DNA from: Siphonodentalium dalli
Taxonomy: Eukaryota > Mollusca > Scaphopoda > Gadilida > Siphonodentaliidae
Assembly (NCBI GenBank): GCA_032622095.1
Contig: CP136061.1
Coordinates: forward strand, 20,648,991 to 20,712,990
DNA length: 64,000 nucleotides
Reading direction: 5' to 3'
Positions 1 to 10,929 of this stretch are shown here, piece after piece (the stretch's first letter is position 1; each line of letters begins with the position of its first letter). The translations under genes and the position numbers were made by a program. The notes beneath the pieces are model-generated. The model was not told the DNA's origin and ran no database searches. It worked only from the letters and a program-made list of their open reading frames with translations.

Positions 1-840
1 ACATACCAAATTTAAGTTCATTCAGTACACATTTACTTAAGTTATCATCCAGAAACCTCAAATTGGCAAAAATTCTAAGTAAAAAAGGGACATAACTCTG
101 GTGAAAATTGGCGGGCGGAACCCGAATTCGAACTTGACCTGCGTTTTGCTGGGAGAAAGACACATTCCAAATTTGGTTTAACTCTACTAAAGTTATCATC
201 CGGACACCAACTTTTGGGGTTTTACATGCATGTCGGGTCGTCGGACAAAAAAGGGCCATAACTCTCGCAATAATTATCGGATTAAACCGAAATTCGAACT
301 TGAGCTGTATTTTTATATAAGTAATCCACAAAAAAAACAATCCAAAATCAAGTTATCATCCGAAAACCAAAAAACAAGAAAAACTGAATTTTCTATGTCG
401 AAAAAGGGGCATAACTCTACCAAAAATGGTCGGGCAGAACCCAAGTTCGAACTTGGCCTGTGTTTTGCTGGGAGAAAGTAATATACCAAATTTGGTTTGA
501 ATCCGATTAACTCTACTAAAGTCATCATCCGGAAACCAACTTTCAGGGGTTTTCTAAGTAAAAAAAAGGGGCATAACTCTGGTGAAAATTGGCGGACGGA
601 ACCAGAATTCGAACATGACCTGTCTTTTCTGCTAGTAAACCCACAAACCAAATTTAATTTAATTTGGTTCACTCTAACTAAAGTTATCATTTTGATCTGA
701 TGAATTCACCTATGAAATTTGCTTTTGATCTAATAACCGAAACTAAAGTTATCATCAGGAAACCATTTCCGGACGCACACACACGGTCGGACGGACACCG
801 GCTATTTTAATAGTCCCCCGAAAAAAACATTTCGGGGGAC
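1..840. repeat. Tandem dispersed repeat, about 160-bp units ('CATAACTCT' family)
   Basis: About four units, truncated by the window edge. Each carries a 'CATAACTCT' box (near 89, 254, 409 and 571) followed by a 'TTCGAACTTGACCTG'-like box and an 'AAAGTTATCATCCGGAAACC'-like box. The right end has 'GGTCGGACGGACACCGG' and a small hairpin of C and G runs (TCCCCCGA / TCGGGGGA) near 812-840. Related copies lie at 28350-28870 and 29380-29760. No protein is supported; short open frames here are repeat frames. Repeats of this style are familiar to me from molluscs, but the class is unknown. Confidence 0.7.
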
Positions 841-1032
841 AAAAATAGTATCACTTTTGGTTAGCAGTTTTGGAAAAGCCAATTTTAGGTACATTCGGAA
901 GAACTAAAGCAGCCTCACAAATTATTTTGCGTTGCCTCCTTGGCAGCCTCACACTGATTTTGATAATGCAAGGCCTGATTACTCGTATGTGAAATTTGAG
1001 ACACAAAGAGTCGCATTAAAATGATAACATAC
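841..1032. other. CCDC83 intron, no recognised feature
   Basis: Lies between the repeat at the left edge and the CCDC83 exon beginning at 1033. No further CCDC83 exon is visible on the minus strand, so the rest of that gene is expected left of the window. Confidence 0.5.
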
Positions 1033-1200
1033 CTGCCATTTCATTGAAGCTGTTCTGCATGTCTCGTAGTTCCTCTTCTAATAATACTATCTGTAACTTG
1101 TGCTCGTTTTGTCCTTTGTCGCTGTAGTTCAGCCAGTATTCTTTTTCTTTCTGCTCATCATCTATCTCTTCTTGTTTCTTTGCTATGTCTGATTTTATCT
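1033..1200 (-). CDS. CCDC83: CCDC83-like exon 4 (last visible)
   Basis: The acceptor is CAACAG|AGATAA and the donor is GGCAG|GTATGT. It encodes a helix with KEKEYWLNYSDKGQNEHK, a pattern shared with CCDC83 (KEYWxxY). It ends with one base of a split codon; the following exon is outside the window. Confidence 0.8.
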
Positions 1201-4200
1201 CTGTTGAATTAAAGTTGTTTCAAAATCACAATTTAATTAAACTGCTCTAACAATGCAAAACAAGCTACGGTATGCCAACCATACATATAATGTGCTGATA
1301 TACATGTAGGGTACAATGGAAAATTCATAAGAATTGACATATATGTAGCCGAGAAGTACCGAGTAATAGAAGTTATTTGGTTTGACTACAAACCAGTTTC
1401 AGGATAAAGCACTTCCTGAAAGTACCGACTGTGTGAAAGAAATCATTTGTTTTAAGCTTGAATAAATTCTACCTGGCAACCTCTGCTGCCATTGTGGTCG
1501 AAATTATAACACCATTCGCCTGCCCACAGGGTAAAAAAAATCATGTATTAATCAACTAATCGTAGTCTAATTTCACGGTATTGCTATCCCATGTGTTTCA
1601 GTTTTGAGCGAATTGACAGTTTATAGTTATGCCTCTTGAGTCGTATTGCCACGTCAAAATCAATGACCATGTGACAATCTTATTTTCCCAGAGAAAGTTC
1701 AAAGAGGAATAGAAAATAACATCAGTATCGGCCGTATTTATGGTAGTCATCAATAATTTAAAACGGTTTTACAATCACAATTGCCCAAATATCTTGTATA
1801 TTATTAAATATAAGTGTATGTCGAGTTATTGACACTTTGGTGATGCATGCAATGTCATGCATACTGAACATGGTCAATCATGATCATCGATGAATATTCT
1901 CTGAAGAGGCCTGTTCTAAATGGATTCTCCCAATCAGTCAAAAAAGTACACATTGGAATGGTCTAGTATTCATCTGAAGGGATGTTCAGGAAATATTAGC
2001 AGAAAACCGACAATATAAAGTGCAGAAGGAATCCTATTCATTGGTGGGAAATGTTCAGATAATAAAAAAATTGATAATAAATCTGAACATTCCTAAGGGA
2101 TAACTATGTGCCAATGAGTATTTAGTATAGAAAGGGTTAATTACATAATTATACCTTCCACTTCCTTTTCAAGTTTTCTTTGATGTTCCCATTTCTTTTT
2201 CATAGTAACAATTACGTCATTTCGACTCGTGAAATCAGCTTCCGAGTAGTTCTTCTCTGCATCTCTCGATTGCTTCAGAAGATTTTCTATCAACAAGTTT
2301 TGTTCAGATTTTAGCTTCTCATTCTGAAAAAAGTTGGTAGTGATATACTGTACATAATGACTTTAAAGGTACTCAATCCGATCAGAGGGTCCCCATCTCA
2401 ACAGATTCCAACTACAACAATCCGATCAGAGGGCCCTATATTACTATTTATTTGGCTTTGGGGGTAAAAAATATTTGATTCGAGTCGAGGAACCCATCAA
2501 ACAAAGCTCAGAGTTATTAGATATTGATTTTTGAAATTTGTTATTTTCTCGAGAGTCGAGATGAGTACTAATAATTGCATTCAATTTCGTAATCTGCTCG
2601 AGATGTGTACACCAAAACACTATTCAAACAGACAAAGATGGATAACTCTAAAATCAAGTGGTAATAATAACGCAATTTTGACTGTGTTCTGGGCCAGAAA
2701 GTATTCCCGATAATGAAAAATAATAGATTTCTAAAATTGACATCTAACAAATCTGAGCTTTGATGGGTGACTTCCTCGACTCGAATCAAATATTTTTGAC
2801 CCCCGAAGCCATTGAAATAGTAATTGAGAAGAGTTTTATCGGATTGAGTACCTTTAAGAATTGAATCTGCATATTTTCAGAAAAAAGCATATGGCTTGGT
2901 TTTGGCATTATAGACAAATGAAGCTTTCATTATTTTAACTATGAGTGTTTTTTTTAAGCTAAATTGTTTTAAAGTACAATAGCATGAGATGAAACTTTGA
3001 GCTTGTGAAACAAATCAATACCCTATCTTCGTGTCGTCTGTTTTTCTCTTCCCAGCCTCGGATTTCATACATCACATCTTCGAACTTCTTCTCAACCACA
3101 TTGATTCTAAACAAAACAAAATGGAAGTATATCATTAATATATTTCCCAATATGAATACCCATCTGCAAATCATGGCCCACCCCCTACCCTTCAATGTTT
3201 CCACCACCGCTGCTCAATATCATGTTCTACTCTGCGAGGTAATAGTAATGTCACTTTCAATAAGAGTCGGGCTGTCACACGGTGATTACCCCCATGTGGT
3301 ACACCCAGATAAACAAAGAAGGATAACTCTAAAATAGTTATCTAATTCACTCCTAAATAATTTCCCAAGAATACATCAAGATGAGCATGAGATAGAGGGG
3401 AGAGAGAGGGAGAGACTCAAAGAGGGAGAAAGATGGAAATAGAGCAGGGGAAGAGAGTTAATATAAGTTTGTCACCTTAACTCCGCCCTAAAAGGAGAAT
3501 TTTCCCCAAGAAATATTTTGCTGATAAAGTTAATTTTTCACTGCGATATATGTTAAATTTTGACGCTGAATAAAAATGGGGATAACAATGTTATGTATCT
3601 TGATTTCAGTGGTAGACAATTTACAGTGCTGGCCTTATGAAAAATCTGCAGGGGCTAAAATTCGCCCTCGCCAAAATACTTTGCAGGGGCTAAAATATTT
3701 TGCAGGCCAGGGGCAATTTCTGTTTTATGGGGTATTTATGTTGTAACATAATGAAATACAAGTAAACTGACATATGTCATATTGCATATAACTTATTATG
3801 TGGTAAGTGATAATATTTAAATTTAACTAATTTATAATCATGCATATATTAATTGTGAAATTATCAATGAATGTTGTATAACTTATTAATGTTTAATAAA
3901 GTACTTTTATAAATGTTATACCATGTCTTGCATATATGGTATTGTTGCGTTTGTTCCTTTATGCCTGATCATCAAATGACGGGTTACGTTACTGTATAAA
4001 TGGATAACAATGTGTAGGCCTACCGTATCATAATTTGACGTCAAACACGTCACTCACCCATACATGATCTGTCAATAATCTGGATGCATGCATAGGCCTA
4101 CGTGCAGGCGTACTAAGATAAGAATAAGCATAGCTGCATACAGTAGATTTTCCAAAAGTCGCATAGTTGTATGTATAGGCCTACACAGACTTTGAGAACA

Positions 4201-5841
4201 AATGTATTCAAATTAATAATAGGTAGTCCGTATATAGGGCCTAATTTCATATATTATCTGAATCAATCGGAGCAATGACACAAATTACTAGTAATGGTAC
4301 CATTTTGTTATCGAAATTGATTTTGAACTCAACTGTAGCCTGTAGTCTGAATGTTTAAAACAATGTATACACAGCATGCTTTGATGTGTGTAGCAAGCGA
4401 TCCAATGAGTGTGTTACCTTGGTCACCGACACGGTCCGATTCACACTGGGGCATGCAGGTAGTTAGTAAGGCCTTATAAATTGCAGGTGTGTTTCACACT
4501 CTGCGGTGTTTAGATAGGAACCTGGCTAGTGTCTTTATGTGATGAACAATGCATGATTATGGCATGTGAGAGGAGTTTTCGCCAGTGGTCACTGGTCACA
4601 GCTAGTGTTGTTTTATTAGGATCATACTGTGAACACAATACAAATTTCACAGTTAGGTCACGTAATCGTCAGTCTGTCACTAGTGACGGGTGTGTAGCAT
4701 GGTTTGGCCTAATTAGATATACCGGTGGTAGCTGACTGTTAACATAGCATGTGTCTCCTGCTTCAAAGATGCGATGTCGCCTTGCCTTATATGTTTTCAA
4801 ACGGATAACTCATCAAAATTACGACTGCAAAAGTATGTTGGGTAGTGAATGTTGCGCGAGCGATATATCGCCCACGCCAAATTGAAATTGCGCGGGCGAC
4901 GCGCGAGCGATAAAATCGCTTGCGCCATATTGCCAGGCCTGAATTTAGTACTAGTATATGCAGTAGTAATACCAGCGATCTAGCAATAAAAATATCATCA
5001 AACACAACACAGTTTAATATACTCTAAATCTGAAAAACATCAATAGCTACCGGTAACTGGCTTTATGGAAAGTTCTCCTGATGGTGAAAATCTGTACCAA
5101 ATTTTATTAAGATCCAGTAACCTAGAGATATCTGCAGAGACAGACAACAAAAATTGTTTTCAGCTAAAAATAGAAGGACTATAATACCCAGTATGAGACT
5201 AGCGACCCTCACCCCCCACCCCCCCCCCCCCCCCCCCCCCCTCCACCCCTGGAATCCAGGTTAAAATAGTCTCCGGCATCCAGAATACTCCATACATAGA
5301 GGTGGCATATGAAATACTGTTAGTGTCAAGGGCTCAAGGTTATGAAAATATTAAAATGAGGATTCAATTATAGACAGTAATATGAACACGAAGCATAGAT
5401 GAAAAGGCCATATTTGGCCAGACTTCAACAATCAAACACATCTCGCCTAGAAAAATTTTGTAGGTTTTGTAAATAAAAAGCCTCCGTCCATCATCCGTCC
5501 ATCATCCATATGCATGTAATTCATTGGATGAAAGCATAGGTAGCTACATGTATTTATAACACCTATACCGTAGCTACAGTTCGCTTCAGCTGGTATCTGA
5601 AATATTATCTTGACAGGCCTGGTGTCCGGATTACACTGTAAAAGTAACAGACCCCAAATCTGGCATTCGAAAAAAGAGGGTCGATTATCTCCGGTATCAT
5701 CTAATGATGAAAAATGCTCTGCCTTAGTAGACCAACTCACTTGTATGCTAGAATGCATTCCTTATCTGTCATCTGAGGCTCTTTATTTCCCTTTTTGCCC
5801 TTTTTGCCTTTCTTTCCGCCTTTCTTCCCTTTTTTCCCCAT
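1033..5841 (-). CDS. CCDC83: CCDC83-like coiled-coil protein, N-terminal part (4 exons)
   Basis: Coiled-coil domain-containing protein 83 homologue, partial. The joined exons are 5741-5841, 3022-3106, 2155-2323 and 1033-1200; phases agree throughout and give 174 codons plus one base. The start ATG at 5841-5839 opens a lysine/glycine-rich leader (KKGKKGGKKGKKGKKG), followed by a charged helical protein rich in E, K and Q without hydrophobic segments. Residue patterns such as KNRRHEDR-type, NEKLKSEQ, TSRNDV and KEYWLNY line up in order with the vertebrate CCDC83 N-terminal half as I remember it. Each junction has a GT donor and AG acceptor. The molecular role of CCDC83 is poorly known. The gene continues left of position 1033. 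Other basic-leader coiled-coil proteins were considered, but the exon-by-exon match favours CCDC83. Confidence 0.8.
1903..2140. mobile_element. piggyBac-type MITE, family D (decayed left end)
   Basis: The right end reads AGTATAGAAAGGG followed by TTAA (2137-2140). The left part carries the family motif TAAATGGATTCTCCC but no intact TTAACCC end. The same family is intact at 38121-38415 and partial at 17598, 18298, 20415 and 21619. Confidence 0.6.
2155..2323 (-). CDS. CCDC83: CCDC83-like exon 3
   Basis: The acceptor is TTTTTTCAG|AATGAG and the donor is GGAAG|GTATAA. It encodes 56 residues including NEKLKSEQNLLIENLL and the TSRNDVIVTMKKKW stretch, predicted coiled coil, and leaves one base for the next exon. 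Confidence 0.8.
2363..2857. mobile_element. Palindromic MITE in a TTAA site (CCDC83 intron)
   Basis: The terminal inverted repeats AGGTACTCAATCCGAT and ATCGGATTGAGTACCT are bounded by TTAA at 2363-2366 and 2854-2857. The arms extend inward with further inverse similarity (ATATTTGATTCGAGTCGAGG on the left, its complement on the right). No transposase is seen. The TTAA duplication suggests a piggyBac-mobilised element. Confidence 0.65.
3022..3106 (-). CDS. CCDC83: CCDC83-like exon 2
   Basis: The acceptor TTTAG|AATCAAT completes the split lysine. The exon encodes a helical charged stretch (INVVEKKFEDVMYEI, then GWEEKNRRHEDR) and ends in phase 0 at AGG|GTATTG. Confidence 0.8.
3624..4939. mobile_element. 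Possible hAT-like element in CCDC83 intron 1
   Basis: The left end CAGTGCTGGCC and right end GCCAGGCCTG resemble each other as inverted repeats, and the bases AATTTA directly flank both ends. 'GCGCGAGCGAT' motifs repeat near the right end. The alignment is weak and the duplication is six rather than eight bases, so this is a candidate only. Confidence 0.3.
5212..5243. repeat. Poly-C tract
   Basis: A nearly pure run of about 30 C residues with single A and T interruptions, in CCDC83 intron 1. Such runs are prone to length error in assemblies. Confidence 0.9.
5741..5841 (-). CDS. CCDC83: CCDC83-like exon 1 (start codon)
   Basis: Begins with ATG at 5841-5839 and encodes a basic K/G leader and then a short segment ending ECILAY. 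The donor is AA|GTGAGT, leaving two bases that the next exon completes to AAA (Lys). The ATG is the first in the frame. Confidence 0.8.
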
Positions 5842-6960
5842 AATTGCTTATGGCTTATTCGTTTTGTTCCTAAATGAAATAAGAGACATGTTCATCGGGT
5901 ATACGACTACAATCAAACATTCTCTATATTGCGCTTTTTGAAAGCATAATTAATTGAGCTTCATAATTGCGCTTAAGCTTAAAGGTCCACTTAATTTTTG
6001 AATTATCCATATTATATACCAACACCGCATGAATGATTATAACAGCCCTCGGGCTTATTACTATTAGCAGCCCTCAATTGAGTCTTGGGCCACTAGTATA
6101 ATACTAGTAAATACTAAATAGGCCCTCAATCGGGCAGTTAATCATTTCTCATTCCAGTCGCCATGTTGGGTCGTTTTATTATTATTACTACTTTAGAGGA
6201 CGTTCTCTAGTAGATTAACAGTATTTTACCCGAACAGTAAAAAGCCATAATGCCCAGCATCAAACCGGAAGTAACGATATTAATGGCCCGCTTCCGGGTT
6301 GACGCCCAGCATCAAAACTTTTTTTATTATTATTAATAGCCCGCTTCCGAGTTGCGATTTGCTAGGAATCTAATCGAACGCAACCTAATTTCTTAATTCG
6401 GAATTTCTGTTAAAACAAGATTATAGTACTTATATTATTACGAATAAAACTGATATTTTACTGTAGTAGATGTAATAACAGACCAACAACACATTCAAGG
6501 TGAGTAAGTGTTATCTAACAAATGGAATAAATTAGATTTTCCTTAGATATGGCCTGGCCTACATGTATTTTCGTGGTAAATAATATTAATTAGTCACGTG
6601 ACAATTTGTTTGACAACAAACAGACGACACATGGTTTGAATTGTTAAAAGAGTTATTATTTCAGTTGACATATTGCTGCTTACTCACTCATCTATGTTCT
6701 AGTTGGGTTTCATTTCAGAGAGTGGTAATAATAGTAATAACATGATTTTTTCGGGCGTTAGGATTATTAACGGCCCTCCAGAAATGATCAACAGCCCTCA
6801 GGCCATTAAATTGCATTAATGGCCCTCGACTTCGTCTCGGGCCTTTAATGAACCCCTTGGGCTGTTAATAATTTATGTTGGGCCGTAATACATAAACCAT
6901 AACGCCCTCCAAAATCAAGTTATTGGAATATTAAACCAATACGCCCTCCAAAATCATGTT
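5842..6960. repeat. Repeat-rich intergenic DNA with 'AGCCCTC/GAGGGCT' motifs
   Basis: The region upstream of the CCDC83 start holds clusters of AGCCCTC, GGCCCTC and their complements near 6040-6130 and 6750-6950, plus two similar boxes around 'CCCGCTTCCGGGTTG' at 6270-6360. The layout suggests a decayed foldback element. No open frame or known gene is seen. Confidence 0.5.
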
Positions 6961-7029
6961 AAACTATTGGTATGACGGTCTGTCATATAATAAAAATATA
7001 TATAATAAATATTGGCGGATCACCTGTGC

Positions 7030-7400
7030 TTCAGACTCAGGACTATGGGAGGCCAAATTCACATTAATTAATAATTGTGTTTCAGCGCAATTGAATTGCG
7101 CTTCAGCGCAATCAATTGTGCTTCTGCGCAATCAATTGCGCTTCAGTACAATTCAATTGCGCTTCAGTACAATTCAATTGCGCTAAATTTTATATATTTG
7201 GCTAAATCCCCCAGTTAATTAATGAATAAATCCAATAGAAAATTAATTGATTAATCTGTTCAGGGGTGTAAGCTTGTTTTTACAACAATAATTGCGCTGA
7301 AGCGCAATTGATATGAATCAAGCTGGATTGCGCTTCAGAGCAATTGGATTGTGCTTCAGCGCAATTATTAATAAATGTGAATTTGGCCTCCCATACAGGA
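7030..7400. mobile_element. Foldback element with repeated 'GCGCTTCAGCGCAATT' boxes
   Basis: The left arm (TATGGGAGGCCAAATTCACA near 7045) is repeated inverted on the right (TGTGAATTTGGCCTCCCATA near 7377-7396). Inside each arm, ATTGCGCTTCAGCGCAATT-like boxes are reiterated in both orientations. No coding potential is supported. It behaves like a foldback or MITE-type element. Confidence 0.65.
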
Positions 7401-7710
7401 CAAAACTACAGAAGTCACAACTGTACTGTTAGTGTCACTCACTCACTGTCGCTAATGCATGGGGTTGTTGTCGTAACATTTTATACATAAATGCACACCA
7501 GTCTCACTCTCAGTCGGCGTGAGATTGAAATATGTTACCGTAAATAATTGCCGTCTGCTTCAATTCATAACTATTTTTCTTCCAACGTTCTGATAAAGGC
7601 ATTCTTTTATCACAATGACGAAACTGCAATAAAATTAGTCATCAGTCACATATTTTTCTTAGTATTAAAGTATACAGGGACGGAAAGAACTGCATGGTTG
7701 TTTGGTCGAT

Positions 7711-8638
7711 GTCAATGACCTCCCAGATAGCGTCTCATCACAGGTAAGACTATTCGCCGATGACTGTCTGCTCTACAGATCGATCAACAACCAAAACGAC
7801 CACATCACCTTGCAACGTGACCTAGAACACCTTGAAAACTGGGTACACTGATGGGGCATGCGATTCAATGCCAAGAAATGTTATATTTTGTCCATCACGC
7901 CAACATCATTATTTAGATACAAATTGGACAATCACCTACTCCAACACTGGTAACAGAAAGCCCATATCTTGGCGTCACATTATCCAACGACATGCATTGG
8001 TCACCTCACATCGGGAAAACAGTAAGCAAGGCAAATAGCACTCTAGGATTTATTCGCCGAAACCTGAGAAGAGCACCAGGAAAGAGCAAACAAATCGCGT
8101 ATGAGACACTAGTGCGCACCAAACTAGAGTATGCAGCAGTCGTATGGGACCCTCATCTGCAGAGAGACATTGAAAATTTGGAGAGGATACAGAGGAGGGC
8201 AGTAAGGTTTATCACCGGTGATTATACATCTAGAGAAGAAGGAGCTGTAACAAACATGCGGAAACATCTCATGCTGCAGACCCTGGAAGGCAGGAGGACA
8301 GACCAAAGAGTGCAATTGTTTGGCAAGATAGTGGATGGACTGGTCCCAGCTATCAACACCAAAGGACTCTTGAGACCTAAACATCAAAGTGGGAGAAAAA
8401 TCAAGGCCAAAAAATTCGACGGCTTCACTGCAAATAACTTTGTGCAAAGCCTAGAGTGTATAAACTCTAAACCATACGAAATTATTAAGGCCGATCGTGC
8501 AGAATTCCGAAATTCCTACTTTCCACGGACTATTCTTGACTGGAACCATCTTGAAGAGGATTCTATGTGCTCTCTACTTCCATCAGAGGACGAAACAACA
8601 TCTAACACCACGTCATTGTCTCATCCTGTGTGCTAATA
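7711..8638 (+). pseudogene. Non-LTR retrotransposon reverse transcriptase fragment (broken)
   Basis: Remnant of the C-terminal half of a non-LTR reverse transcriptase. From 7711 the frame reads VNDLPDSVSSQVRLFADDCL, where FADD is the catalytic F/Y-x-D-D motif of the polymerase. The fragment then encodes the thumb and downstream region with TLGFIRRNL, TLVRTKLEYAAVVWDP, LERIQRRAVRFI and FPRTILDWNHL, typical of CR1/Jockey-type elements. It is interrupted by an in-frame TGA at 7849-7851, by further stops and by a frame change before 7992, and it lacks the endonuclease and fingers part. It cannot encode a working enzyme. The 7992-8636 stretch is its longest open piece. Confidence 0.85.
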
Positions 8639-8719
8639 CATCCGACAGGATCCGGGCCTGCACTGAAACCACATACAGATACAGAAGAAAATGGTGCAGT
8701 CACATGAGATTCCGAGAGA

Positions 8720-9426
8720 GTAGATAGAAGAAGTAGTAAGGATAAGAAGACATATGCAGAATCTGAGCAAAGATGGGAATAGTGTAGACTACACATGGGT
8801 GCCTGGTCATATGGATATAGAGGGCAATTAATGAAATGGCCGACACACTTGCCAAAGATGCCTGTGTTACAAAACAATTTACGGCGGTTACAGAGTCAAA
8901 CGAATGTAGTGCAGAACGTGTACCGAAGAGGGAGGCAAATAAAATAATAAAAACTAAGGCAATTGAGAGATGGGACTACAGATACGAATTTGGAGAAGAA
9001 AGGCATATAAATCAGCATATAAATGAAGTTGGAAAAGTGAAGTTTTTCAAAGGGAAGTCGAGAAGAGTTGGAATGATCATCAACCAGCTGATAGCAGGAC
9101 AACATCGATTACTTAGTAGCAGAGTAAAATGGGATAACAACTGCACTACAGATCTGTGTGATGAATGTGAAGAGAGAGAAGACATCAACCATTACATTAA
9201 CAGGTGCAAGAAGTTTGAGAGTGAGAGAGGAGTATTGGAAGAGAGTTACAGAACGATTTTATATGCGGGTGGCGATGAAGAGGTGAGGATGAGGCTACAA
9301 GTGCTTACGGGGAATGACACTGAGATGGAGACAGTACAGAGAAAACAGATGTTAGAGGCTTTCCAATCATACATTATATCTTCCAAACGTTTTGATGGAA
9401 CTGAAAGTACAGTTGTGGCAAACTAA
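8720..9426 (+). pseudogene. Retrotransposon RNase H C-terminus plus zinc-knuckle tail (broken)
   Basis: A second retroelement fragment in the same orientation. It reads TWVPGHMDIEGN, then after a four-base disruption near 8829 (TAAT, bringing in stops) continues NEMADTLAKDA, the active-site end of a ribonuclease H domain. It then runs open to TAA at 9424-9426. The tail holds CDECEEREDINHYINRC, a Cys/His knuckle of the kind found after RNase H in some non-LTR elements. The N-terminal half of RNase H is missing. It may belong to a different element from the upstream reverse transcriptase fragment. Confidence 0.8.
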
Positions 9427-10929
9427 ATAATTAACAATGTTACGCCTAACGCATGCGCACAAGAGTATGTTTAAATGTACAAGTGTATCACAGCACATAG
9501 AGTTAAGCACACACGAGAAAGTACACGAGAAGAGAGTACACCGAGACCATTTGGCAATCTCACACGACTTCCCCGTCAAGAACATTTTGGGCTGAAGTTT
9601 GTTAGATAGTGCCGCACGCCTCCCCCAAGCCCACCCACCCTACAAGTGATTTTTCCTATAGTGTTTTTGAAACGTGTCTCTTTGTGGTGTCATTCTTTTG
9701 GTATGCCCGTTATTTAGTAAAGGTGATTTTTTAATAAATAACGGGTATGTTAGAGTTACATTTCTTTGAAAAACTCAAAACATTGGGCGACAAATTTTCT
9801 CGACGGGGAAGTCGTATGATATTGCCGACCATTTATACTGGAATGACTTTACAGTCCAAGCAGTTAGAAGAACAACAACAACAAAGAAAATTAACTTACA
9901 AAAAATATCAAAACGTGTGCATTTATGTAGAAAACACTACATCAATGACCCCTGTCACATGACACTACCCGAGACTGGTGTGCATTTATGTATAAAACGA
10001 CCACGACCCCATTACATTAGCCTCACTGGAGTGTCACTGTCAGAAAATTAAACTGGAGTCTTGATTTTTTTTTTAAATTTCAACAAGGAATTTACTGTCA
10101 TTAGTGTCAAGGACTGTACAAAATCATCATAAATGCTATTTTAAGCGCTCCTAAATATTTGACTAAATTGGCTAAATTTGATATGAACTAGATTTGACAC
10201 CTTGGTCAATTCAGCCTGAGAATTGTTTTGTGAAAAAAATCACAATCAGAAGGCGAGCGAAAAATCCACCATCTTTGTTTGAGTTAGCAACAACTTGAAG
10301 AGCTGTCCTGTGTAGTTTCGAATAACTTATATCGTATATAAATATTAATTTTTATTAGAAAACGAATTTAAACTCATGACTTGTCATCCATGCATATACT
10401 ATAATTATTTTTCTATTATTTCCATGAAAATATATTTTACCTACTTAGGTTCGAAAACAACGATTCGAAATCGACTGAAATATTGGAAATGTTTGCACAG
10501 ATCATTTTCCCACAAACATCGCTAATTTTGGCAATATAAGCGGTTTGTAAACATGGTTCAGCTATTCTCACTATTTTCAATTCATTTCTATCTAAATTCT
10601 ATTGAAGAAGACCTTTTTATTTCAGATTAACTTGCCAAAATTATAATCCATGTAATTCATATAACGAAAATTTGAAAGTAGTAGTGGGCGTGACCCTTTA
10701 GTAATAATTACTTACATCTGTACCCAATTGAGCCCAAGAGCAATTAAATACCAAGAAAAATCATTCACCTCTTCGAAGATCAAATGATGTCAGTGTTTGC
10801 CACACCTCCCATTGGTGATTGGAATTAATAAGCTGCTGTCCAATAGTTCCTTTGCTCTGCTGATGTGTGACAGAATATAATACAAGAAGAAACTAAAATG
10901 TGCCAGTCATCTCATGTGGTGCATCATTA
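9427..10929. other. Intergenic, no gene recognised
   Basis: AT-rich sequence after the retroelement debris. An inverted pair ACGACTTCCCCGTC / GACGGGGAAGTCGT lies near 9567 and 9812. No supported reading frame. Confidence 0.5.

Larger units (their letters stand above)
7428..10030. repeat. Inverted repeat pair flanking retrotransposon debris
   Basis: About 80 bp at 7428-7510 (core TTTATACATAAATGCACACC) recurs inverted at 9945-10030. Either one large element with long terminal inverted repeats was invaded by retrotransposons, or two copies of one short element happen to lie in opposite orientation. Confidence 0.5.

Noticed and set aside
313-690. 125-codon minus-strand frame at the left edge
   Set aside because: It lies within the 160-bp tandem 'CATAACTCT' repeat; the sequence mirrors the repeat period and matches no family.
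7992-8636. 214-codon frame as a host gene
   Set aside because: It is the open piece of a broken non-LTR reverse transcriptase fragment, as shown by FADD upstream in another frame and by the typical thumb motifs.
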